NCBI RefSeq assembly: GCF_015070875.1
Contig: NZ_JADDIV010000003.1
Span: 496,001 to 560,000 of the forward strand
Direction of reading: 5' to 3'
DNA from: Ramlibacter pallidus
Lineage (GTDB): Bacteria; Pseudomonadota; Gammaproteobacteria; Burkholderiales; Burkholderiaceae_C
Length of the DNA stretch: 64,000 nucleotides
Shown here: in pieces, positions 57,361-64,000 of the stretch
Numbering within the stretch: the first letter of the stretch is position 1
How the letters are laid out: each line of letters starts with the position of its first letter
Position numbers and translations under genes: made by a program
The notes under the pieces: model-generated
What the model was told of the DNA's origin: nothing
Database searches by the model: none
The model's input: the letters and a program-made list of their open reading frames with translations, nothing else

Positions 57361-59460
57361 ATGACGGCTGAATACAAGGTGCACGGCGACGTCGCCGTGG
57401 TCACGATGAACAACCCGCCGGTCAACGGTCTCGGCTACGCCACGCGCACCGCGATCACCGACGGCCTGAACAAGGCGAACGCGGACCCGGCCGTCAAGGC
57501 GATCGTCATCACCGGCGCGGGCAAGGCCTTCTCCGGCGGCGCCGACATCAAGGAGTTCGGCTCGCCCAAGGCGACGGCCGAACCGAACCTGCTGTCCGTC
57601 ATCCTCGCCTGCGAGAACTCCGCCAAGCCGATCGTGGCCGCGATCCACTCCGTCGCCATGGGCGGCGGCCTCGAGCTTTCGCTCGGCTGCCACTACCGCA
57701 TCGCCGCGCCCGGCGCCAACATCGCGCTGCCCGAAGTGAAGCTGGGCCTGATCCCCGGCGCCGGCGGCACGATGCGCCTGCCGCGCGTGCTGGGCGTCGA
57801 GCCGGCGCTGAACATGATCGTCAGCGGCGAGCCGGTCAAGAGCGAGATGCTCGCCCAGCTGCCCGGCCAGAAGCTGTTCGACAAGATGGCGTCCTCGCCC
57901 GAGGCGCTGCTGGAGGAGGCGATCGCCTTTGCCCGCTCGGTCGCCGACACGCGCCCGCTGCCGCTGGTGCGCAACCTGCCCAGCAAGCACCCGATGGGCG
58001 ACGCGTACTTCCAGTTCGCGCGCAACATGGTCAAGGGCATGGCCAAGAACTTCCCGGCACCCGCCAAGTGCGTCGACGCCGTCGAGGCGTCGACCAAGAA
58101 GAAGTTCGACGAAGGCATGGCCTACGAGCGCGAGATCTTCACCGCGCTGATGTTCACCCCCGAGTCGCGGGCGCTGCGCCACCTGTTCATGGCCGAGCGC
58201 GCCGCCAGCAAGATCGCCGACGTGCCGGACGACACGAAGCAGCGCGAGATTAAGAAGGTTGCGGTGATCGGCGCCGGCACCATGGGTGGCGGCATCTCGA
58301 TGAACTTCCTGAACGCCGGCATCCCGGTGACCATCCTCGAGATGAAGCAGGAGGCCATCGACCGCGGCCTGGCGACCATCCGCAAGAACTACGAAGGCCA
58401 GGTCAAGAAGGGCAAGCTGAAGCAGGACAAGTACGAGCAGCGCATGGCGCTGCTCAAGCCGACGCTCTCCTATGAAGAGATCGGCGACGCCGACCTCGTG
58501 ATCGAGGCAGTGTTCGAGGAGATGGGTGTCAAGGAGACGGTCTTCAAGAAGCTGGACGAAGTGATGAAGAAGGGCGCGATCCTGGCGTCCAACACCTCCA
58601 CGCTGGACCTGGACAAGATTGCCTCCTTCACCAAGCGGCCGGAAGACGTGGTCGGCCTGCACTTCTTCAGCCCGGCCAACGTCATGAAGCTGCTGGAAGT
58701 CGTGCGCGGCAAGAAGACCGGCAAGGACGTGCTGGCCACAGTGATGGCGCTGGCCAAGAAGATCAAGAAGACCGCGGTCGTCTCCGGCGTCACCGACGGC
58801 TTCATCGGCAACCGCATGATCGAGCAGTACAGCCGCCAGGCCGGCTTCCTGCTGGACGAAGGCGCCACGCCGCAGCAGGTGGACCGCGCCATCGAGAGGT
58901 TCGGCTTCGCCATGGGCCCGTTCCGCATGGGCGACCTGGCCGGCAACGACATCGGCTGGGCGATCCGCAAGCGCCGCGCCGCCGAGCGCCCGGACATGAA
59001 GTACAGCCGCACCGCCGACAAGCTGTGCGAGCTGGGCCGGTTCGGCCAGAAGACCGGCGCCGGCTGGTACGACTACCAGGCCGGCAAGCGCGACGCCATC
59101 CCGTCCAAGCTGGTCGAGGACATGGTCGCCGAGCACCGCAAGTCGCTGGGCATCGAGCCGCGCAGGATCTCCGACGAGGAGATCGTGCAGCGCCTGGTGT
59201 TCGCGCTGGTCAACGAGGGCGCGCGCATCCTGGAAGAGGGCATCGCCGCCCGCGCCAGCGACATCGACATGGTCTACATCACGGGCTACGGCTTCCCGAT
59301 CCACCGCGGCGGCCCCATGCTGTACGCGGACCAGGTCGGCCTTTTCAACGTGGTCCAGGCCATGAAGCGCTTCCAGGCCAACCCGCGCGACGACGCGAAG
59401 TTCTGGGAGCCGGCGCCGCTGCTGATGAAGCTGGCCAGCGAAGGCAAGACCTTCAGCTGA
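57361..59460 (+). CDS. 3-hydroxyacyl-CoA dehydrogenase / enoyl-CoA hydratase bifunctional protein (FadB-like)
   Basis: 699 residues. An N-terminal crotonase domain (1-190) has the oxyanion motif AFSGGADIKEF and both catalytic Glu, in GGGLELSLGCHYRIA and LPEVKLGLIPGAGGTMRLPR. An NAD-binding domain from about 295 (KVAVIGAGTMGGGISMNFL) has catalytic HFFSPANVMKLLEVV. A repeated C-terminal dehydrogenase domain includes GFIGNRMIEQYSRQAGFLLDEG. It hydrates enoyl-CoA and oxidises the product. AAAGGA stands before the ATG. Together with thiolase and acyl-CoA dehydrogenase it gives a complete beta-oxidation round. Confidence 0.95.
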   Translation: MTAEYKVHGDVAVVTMNNPPVNGLGYATRTAITDGLNKANADPAVKAIVITGAGKAFSGGADIKEFGSPKATAEPNLLSVILACENSAKPIVAAIHSVAMGGGLELSLGCHYRIAAPGANIALPEVKLGLIPGAGGTMRLPRVLGVEPALNMIVSGEPVKSEMLAQLPGQKLFDKMASSPEALLEEAIAFARSVADTRPLPLVRNLPSKHPMGDAYFQFARNMVKGMAKNFPAPAKCVDAVEASTKKKFDEGMAYEREIFTALMFTPESRALRHLFMAERAASKIADVPDDTKQREIKKVAVIGAGTMGGGISMNFLNAGIPVTILEMKQEAIDRGLATIRKNYEGQVKKGKLKQDKYEQRMALLKPTLSYEEIGDADLVIEAVFEEMGVKETVFKKLDEVMKKGAILASNTSTLDLDKIASFTKRPEDVVGLHFFSPANVMKLLEVVRGKKTGKDVLATVMALAKKIKKTAVVSGVTDGFIGNRMIEQYSRQAGFLLDEGATPQQVDRAIERFGFAMGPFRMGDLAGNDIGWAIRKRRAAERPDMKYSRTADKLCELGRFGQKTGAGWYDYQAGKRDAIPSKLVEDMVAEHRKSLGIEPRRISDEEIVQRLVFALVNEGARILEEGIAARASDIDMVYITGYGFPIHRGGPMLYADQVGLFNVVQAMKRFQANPRDDAKFWEPAPLLMKLASEGKTFS

Positions 59461-59492
59461 CCCTCGGAAGGCCCCGGCGGGGCCGCCGAGGG
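59461..59492. terminator. strong hairpin after the fadB-like gene
   Basis: CCCTCGG...CCGAGGG with an inner GGCCCC-GGC-GGGGCC stem, directly after the stop codon. No T-run. It may mark partial termination or mRNA 3'-end protection before the peptidase gene. Confidence 0.45.
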
Positions 59493-59518
59493 TCATCCCC
59501 GCGCAGGCGGGGATCCAG
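59492..59518. repeat. REP/NIME-like half element
   Basis: GTCATCCCCGCGCAGGCGGG followed by GATCCAG, a palindrome of the family found at 10227-10283 and 28568-28642. Here only one half is present, ten bases before the peptidase ATG. Confidence 0.65.
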
Positions 59519-59527
59519 CCCCCACCC

Positions 59528-61003
59528 ATGATCAAGCGCCTGTTCCTCGTCCTCCTTGCCGCCGTGCTGTTGCTGGTGGCGGCCGTGGCCGCCAACACGC
59601 TGCGGCAGGGTTCGCGCCAGGTCACCGTCGCGCCCGCGCCGCCGCTGGCGGTGGACACCGCCGCCGTCGCCGACAAGCTGGCCGGCGCGATCCGCTTCCA
59701 GACGGTGCCCAGCCAGGACGACCCGGCGTTCAACGCCGGCGAGTTCCGCAAGCTGCACGCCTTCCTGGAGCAGCGCTTCCCGCAGGTGCACGCGAAGCTG
59801 CAGCGCGAGTTCATCGGCGAGCTGAGCCTGCTCTACACCTGGAAGGGCAGCGACGCCGCGGCCAAGCCGGTGATGCTGATGGCGCACAACGACGTCGCGC
59901 CGATCGCGCCCGGGACGGAGGCGAGCTGGGAAGTGCCGCCGTTCTCCGGCCAGGTGAAGGACGGCTTCGTCTGGGGCCGCGGTGCCTGGGACGACAAGGG
60001 CAACCTGATCGCGCAGCTGGAGGCGATCGAGCTGCTGCTCGCCTCCGGCTTCCAGCCGCGCCAGACCGTGTACCTGTTCTCCGGCGCCGACGAGGAAGTG
60101 GCGGGCCAGCGGGGCGCGAAGCAGGCGGTCAAGCTGCTGCAGGACCGCAAGGTGCGGCTGGACTGGGTCATCGACGAAGGCCTGGTGCTCACCGAAGGCG
60201 TGGTGCCCGGCCTGGCGGCGCCTGCGGCCCTGGTCGGCGTGGCGGAGAAGGGCTACACCTCGATCCAGCTGAAGGCGACAGCGAAGCCCGGGCATTCGTC
60301 CATGCCGCCGGTGCCGGAAGCCACTGCCGTCGGCCAGCTGGTGGCGGCGCTGCGCCGGCTGCAGGACGAGCAGTTCCCGGCCGAACTCAAGGGCGTGGCA
60401 CGCGAGCTGTTCGCCACTCTCGCGCCCGAGATGAGCGGCATGCAGCGCGTGGCGCTGTCCAACCTCTGGCTGTTCGGCCCGGTGGTGGAAGGCCAGCTCG
60501 CGAAAGGCGCGAGCACCAACGCCATGATGCGCACGACCACGGCGCTCACCATCGTCAACGCCGGCAACAAGGAGAACGTGATCCCCGGCGTCGCCGAGGC
60601 CACGGTGAACTTCCGCATCCTGCCCGGCGACACGCGCGAGAGCGTGATGCAGCACGTGCGCAGCAAGGTGGGGGAGGGCTTCGAGCTGAAGGAGTGGCCG
60701 GGTGCGGTCGACCCCACGCCGGTCACGTCCACCGACGCCCCCGCCTACCGCCTGCTGGAGCGCACGCTGCGTTCCCTGTTCCCGGACACCATCGTCGCGC
60801 CGGGCCTCTACATCGCCGGTTCCGATTCGCAGCACTTCGTGCCGATCGCCGACAACATCTTCCGCTTCTCGCCGGTGCGCGCGAAGCCCGAGGACCTGCC
60901 GCGCCTGCACGGCACCAACGAGCGCATCGCCGTGGGCAACCTCGGCGAGCTCGTCCGCTTCTACCACCAGCTGCTGCGCAACCTGAACGCGCCGGCTCCC
61001 TGA
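59528..61003 (+). CDS. M20 family metallopeptidase (carboxypeptidase S-like), membrane-anchored
   Basis: 491 residues. An uncleaved or signal-type N-terminal helix ([18 protein letters not shown]) places the domain in the periplasm. Zinc and catalytic motifs: [54 protein letters not shown] and late His in [14 protein letters not shown]. The dimerisation domain with PGHSSMPP is present. The family cleaves dipeptides, N-acyl amino acids or similar amides. Between fadB-like and thiolase genes it may release acids from amide-linked substrates, but this is inference. No Shine-Dalgarno is visible; a repeat element lies directly upstream. Confidence 0.9.
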   Translation: MIKRLFLVLLAAVLLLVAAVAANTLRQGSRQVTVAPAPPLAVDTAAVADKLAGAIRFQTVPSQDDPAFNAGEFRKLHAFLEQRFPQVHAKLQREFIGELSLLYTWKGSDAAAKPVMLMAHNDVAPIAPGTEASWEVPPFSGQVKDGFVWGRGAWDDKGNLIAQLEAIELLLASGFQPRQTVYLFSGADEEVAGQRGAKQAVKLLQDRKVRLDWVIDEGLVLTEGVVPGLAAPAALVGVAEKGYTSIQLKATAKPGHSSMPPVPEATAVGQLVAALRRLQDEQFPAELKGVARELFATLAPEMSGMQRVALSNLWLFGPVVEGQLAKGASTNAMMRTTTALTIVNAGNKENVIPGVAEATVNFRILPGDTRESVMQHVRSKVGEGFELKEWPGAVDPTPVTSTDAPAYRLLERTLRSLFPDTIVAPGLYIAGSDSQHFVPIADNIFRFSPVRAKPEDLPRLHGTNERIAVGNLGELVRFYHQLLRNLNAPAP

Positions 61004-61031
61004 TCCGAACCCGTCTGAAAGGCAATCCACC

Positions 61032-62207
61032 ATGACCAACGCCGTCATCGTCTCCACCGCCCGCACCCCCCTGACCAAGAGCTGGAAGGGCGCGTTCAAC
61101 ATGACGCACGGCGCCACGCTCGGCGGCCACGCCGTCAAGCACGCGCTGCAGCGCGCCGGTGTCGCGCCCGACGCCGTCGAGGACGTCATCATGGGCTGCG
61201 CCAACCCCGAAGGCGCCACCGGCGCCAACATCGCGCGCCAGATCGCGCTGATGGCGGACCTGCCCATCACCGTCTCCGGCATGACGGTCAACCGCTTCTG
61301 CTCCTCCGGCCTGCAGACCATCGCCATGGCGGCGCAGCGCGTGATCGCCGGCGAGGGCGACGTCTACGTCGCCGGCGGCGTGGAGAGCATCTCCTGCGTG
61401 CAGCAGGAGATGAACCAGCACATGCTGCGCGACCCGGCGCTGGACAAGAAGAAGCCCGAGATTTACTGGTCGATGCTGCAGACGGCCGAACAGGTCGCCA
61501 AGCGCTACAACATCAGCCGCGAGGACATGGACTTCTACGGCGCGCGCAGCCAGCAGCGCGCCTGCGCGGCCCAGGCCGAGGGCAAGTTCGTGGACGAGAT
61601 CGCACCGATCACCGTCAAGGCCGGCGTGGCCGACGCCGTGATGGGCCTGATCACCAAGGAAGTCACCGTCAGCAAGGACGAGGGCCTGCGTGAGGGCACC
61701 ACGGCCGAAGGCATCGCCGGCATCCGTCCCGCGCTGCCCGGCGGCGTGATCACCGCCGGCAACGCCAGCCAATTCTCCGACGGCGCCGGCGCCTGCGTGG
61801 TGGTGAGCGAGGAGTACGCCAGCCGCAACAACCTCAAGCCGATGGGCCGCTTCCTCGGCTTCGCGGTGGCCGGCTGCGAGCCCGACGAGATGGGCATCGG
61901 CCCCGTGTTCGCCGTGCCGAAGGTCTTGAAGAAGCTGGGCCTGACCGTGCAGGACATCGACCTGTGGGAACTGAACGAAGCCTTTGCCGTGCAGGTCATG
62001 TACTGCCGCGACAAGCTGGGCATCCCGGACGACCGACTCAACGTCAACGGCGGCGCCATCGCCGTCGGCCACCCGTACGGCGTGTCCGGCCAGCGCCTGA
62101 CCGGCCATGCGCTGATCGAAGGCAAGCGCCGCGGCGCCAAGCGCGTGGTGGTGACCATGTGCATCGGCGGCGGCATGGGGGCGGCGGGCGTGTTCGAAGT
62201 CCTGTAA
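61032..62207 (+). CDS. acetyl-CoA C-acyltransferase (thiolase)
   Basis: 391 residues. Last step of beta-oxidation, thiolytic release of acetyl-CoA. Acyl-enzyme Cys 90 in [19 protein letters not shown], catalytic His in [19 protein letters not shown], and the second catalytic Cys in [17 protein letters not shown]. The ELNEAFAVQ motif is intact. The length and the early motif [13 protein letters not shown] fit FadA-like degradative thiolases more than PhaA. AAAGGC lies before the ATG, 28 bases after the peptidase gene. Confidence 0.95.
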   Translation: MTNAVIVSTARTPLTKSWKGAFNMTHGATLGGHAVKHALQRAGVAPDAVEDVIMGCANPEGATGANIARQIALMADLPITVSGMTVNRFCSSGLQTIAMAAQRVIAGEGDVYVAGGVESISCVQQEMNQHMLRDPALDKKKPEIYWSMLQTAEQVAKRYNISREDMDFYGARSQQRACAAQAEGKFVDEIAPITVKAGVADAVMGLITKEVTVSKDEGLREGTTAEGIAGIRPALPGGVITAGNASQFSDGAGACVVVSEEYASRNNLKPMGRFLGFAVAGCEPDEMGIGPVFAVPKVLKKLGLTVQDIDLWELNEAFAVQVMYCRDKLGIPDDRLNVNGGAIAVGHPYGVSGQRLTGHALIEGKRRGAKRVVVTMCIGGGMGAAGVFEVL

Positions 62208-62220
62208 GGGAAGGGAAGGC

Positions 62221-64000
62221 ATGTCTTCCCTTCGCCCCACCCTCGACTTCCTCCTCTACGACTGGCTGCAGGCCGAGCGCCTGAACGGCCGCGCCCGATT
62301 CGCCGACCATTCGCGCGAGACCTTCGACGCGGTGCTGGACACCTGCGAGCGGATCGCGCGCGAGAAGTACGCGCCTTTCAACCGGTTGATCGACACCGAG
62401 GAGCCGCGCTTCGACGGCGAGAAGGTGATCCTGCCGCAGGCGACGCACGAGGCGCACCGCGCCTACGTAGCCTCCGGCATGGTGAGCGCCGCCCAGGACT
62501 ACGAGGAGGGCGGCATGCAGCTGCCCTACACGATCGAGGCCGCGGCGGGCACCTTCTTCGGCACGGCTTCGGTGAGCATGGGCTCCAGCCTTCTCACTAA
62601 GGGCAACGCCAACCTGCTGATGGTGCACGGCACCGAGATGCAGAAGGCCGTGTTCGCGCGCAACGAGTTCGGCGGGCGCTTCACCGGCACCATGTGCCTG
62701 TCGGAACCGCAGGCCGGTTCCTCGCTCTCCGACATCGTGACGCGAGCGACGCCCGACGGCGGCGATTTCGAGGCCGATCCGCTCGGCGCGCGGTACCGCC
62801 TCAAGGGCAACAAGATGTGGATCTCGGCCGGCGAGCACGAGCTGGCGGAGAACATCATCCACCTGGTGCTGGCGAAGATCCCGGGCCCGGACGGCAAGCT
62901 GGTGCCGGGCACGCGCGGCATCTCGCTGTTCATCGTGCCGAAGAAGCTGGTGGACAGCGACGGGCGGCTCACGGGCGAGCGCAACGACGTGGCGCTGGCC
63001 GGCCTGAACCACAAGCTCGGCTGGCGCGGCACGACCAACACGCTGCTCAACTTCGGCGAAGGCAAGTTCCCCGTGCGCGGCGGCGCGGGCGCCATCGGCT
63101 ACCTCGTGGGCAAGCCAGGCGAAGGCCTGCGCTGCATGTTCCACATGATGAACGAGGCGCGCATCGGCATCGGCATGGCGGCGACCTCGCTGGGCCTGGC
63201 GGGCTACTACGCGTCGCTGGCCTATGCGAAGGACCGGCCGCAGGGCCGTCCGGTCGGCCCGGCCGGCAAGGACCCGGCGCAGCCGCAGGTCCGCATCATC
63301 GAGCACGCCGACATCAAGCGCATGCTGCTGGCGCAGAAGTCGTACTGCGAAGGCGCGCTGGCCCTGCTGCTGTACTGCGCCCGCCTGGTCGACGAGCAGC
63401 ACACCGGCACGCCGGAGGCGGCCGACGAGGCGCGCCTGCTGCTGGAGGTGCTCACGCCGGTGGCCAAGAGCTGGCCCAGCGAGTTCTGCCTGGAGGCGAA
63501 CTCGCTCGCGATCCAGGTGCACGGCGGCTACGGCTACACGCGCGACTTCCCCGTGGAGCAGTACTGGCGCGACAACCGCCTGAACATGATCCACGAAGGC
63601 ACGCACGGCATCCAGGCGGCCGACCTGCTCGGGCGCAAGGTGGTGATGGAAGGCGGCAAGGGCCTCGCCCTGCTGGCCGGTCGCATCAACGCGACGATCG
63701 AGAAGGCCATCCAGCGCCCGGACCTCTCCGAGCATGCCAATGCCCTCGGCCAGGCGCTGCAGAAAGTTGGCGCCGCCACCAAGTCGGCGTGGGCGACGGG
63801 GAACCCCTCCGATGCGCTCGCCAATGCGGTCCCGTACATGCAGGCCTTCGGCCACCTGGTGATCGCGTGGACCTGGCTCGACGTGCTGCTGGCGCTGCCG
63901 GCAGGCAGCACGCGGTCCGCCGACGAGGGCCGCGTGCGCGCGACGCGCTACTTCTTCCACTACGAACTGCCGAAGATCCCGGCCTGGCTGCGGGCCGTGG
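62221..64000 (+). CDS. acyl-CoA dehydrogenase, 3' end outside window
   Basis: 593 codons visible without a stop. FAD enzyme that introduces the 2,3 double bond, first step of beta-oxidation. Features: substrate and flavin motifs TGTMCLSEPQAGSSLSDI and KGNKMWISAGEH, FHMMNEARIGIGMAATSLG, VHGGYGYTRDFPVEQYWRD and the catalytic Glu in NMIHEGTHGIQAADLLGRK. The C-terminal extension after this motif (from about 485) belongs to the longer about 600-residue dehydrogenase group. GGGAAGG serves as Shine-Dalgarno, 13 bases after the thiolase stop, so the two are co-transcribed. Confidence 0.93.
   Translation, partial: MSSLRPTLDFLLYDWLQAERLNGRARFADHSRETFDAVLDTCERIAREKYAPFNRLIDTEEPRFDGEKVILPQATHEAHRAYVASGMVSAAQDYEEGGMQLPYTIEAAAGTFFGTASVSMGSSLLTKGNANLLMVHGTEMQKAVFARNEFGGRFTGTMCLSEPQAGSSLSDIVTRATPDGGDFEADPLGARYRLKGNKMWISAGEHELAENIIHLVLAKIPGPDGKLVPGTRGISLFIVPKKLVDSDGRLTGERNDVALAGLNHKLGWRGTTNTLLNFGEGKFPVRGGAGAIGYLVGKPGEGLRCMFHMMNEARIGIGMAATSLGLAGYYASLAYAKDRPQGRPVGPAGKDPAQPQVRIIEHADIKRMLLAQKSYCEGALALLLYCARLVDEQHTGTPEAADEARLLLEVLTPVAKSWPSEFCLEANSLAIQVHGGYGYTRDFPVEQYWRDNRLNMIHEGTHGIQAADLLGRKVVMEGGKGLALLAGRINATIEKAIQRPDLSEHANALGQALQKVGAATKSAWATGNPSDALANAVPYMQAFGHLVIAWTWLDVLLALPAGSTRSADEGRVRATRYFFHYELPKIPAWLRAV

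Overview
The window looks like a piece of a Burkholderiales chromosome, most likely Comamonadaceae (Ramlibacter/Variovorax-like). The inference rests on very high GC, GTG starts and ATGA/GTGA overlaps throughout, a Bug-type TTT binding protein, and gene orders typical of that group: smc-zipA-ligA, dapC-dapD-pilU-dapE-prmB and selO-msrB-yciB-bolA-ppiC. No phage, IS element, CRISPR array or rRNA was seen. Species was not determined.

Layout. 1-2.8 kb: the 3' part of a secreted RTX protein, a strong terminator, tcdA (ct6A37 formation) and tRNA-Lys. 2.8-4.2 kb: a small doubtful ORF and an acyltransferase-3 membrane protein. 4.2-12.3 kb (minus): a tightly overlapped operon dapC-dapD-pilU-dapE-prmB-yheS followed by two hypotheticals (lysine/peptidoglycan precursor synthesis, pilus motor, L3 methylation, ribosome-bound ABC-F protein). 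12.5-15.4 kb: a lipoprotein, a YaeF-like lipoprotein hydrolase, a DUF72 protein and a stand-alone MHYT sensor. 15.7-22.3 kb: smc-zipA-ligA. 22.4-26 kb: a solute-binding protein, a di-heme peroxidase, ybaN, def and a small membrane protein. 26-35 kb: glnD and map (minus), then purL, chorismate mutase and a Bug-type binding protein (plus, all overlapping). 35-42 kb: a lipoprotein gamma-glutamyltransferase, a metallo-hydrolase lipoprotein, a DUF1624 membrane protein, an HPII-type catalase and a hemerythrin. 42-45.7 kb (minus): selO-msrB-yciB-bolA-ppiC.

45.8-50.2 kb is the most unusual segment: a GNAT/FeeM-like acyltransferase gene broken by a frameshift at an A8 run, overlapped by a six-TM CqsS/PhcS-like hybrid kinase (HK-REC-REC-Hpt) and then a PhcR-like protein with receiver and kinase domains in one chain. 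It reads as an acyl-signal production and sensing cassette in which an acyltransferase takes the place of CqsA or PhcB. It is followed by an AMP-dependent acyl-CoA ligase.

50-64 kb is a carboxylic-acid uptake and beta-oxidation locus: acyl-CoA ligase, livKHMGF transporter (LivF carries Arg in place of the Walker A Lys; LivH and LivM are enlarged), FadB-like bifunctional enzyme under a sigma70 promoter with a perfect 20-bp palindrome at the start site, an M20 peptidase, a thiolase and an acyl-CoA dehydrogenase cut by the window end.

Two cross-cutting signals. Nine genes or leader ORFs have a -10-like hexamer only 6-8 nt before the start codon, which predicts leaderless or nearly leaderless mRNAs. 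A family of REP/NIME-like palindromic repeats occurs three times, one copy lying in frame inside the 5' end of glnD.
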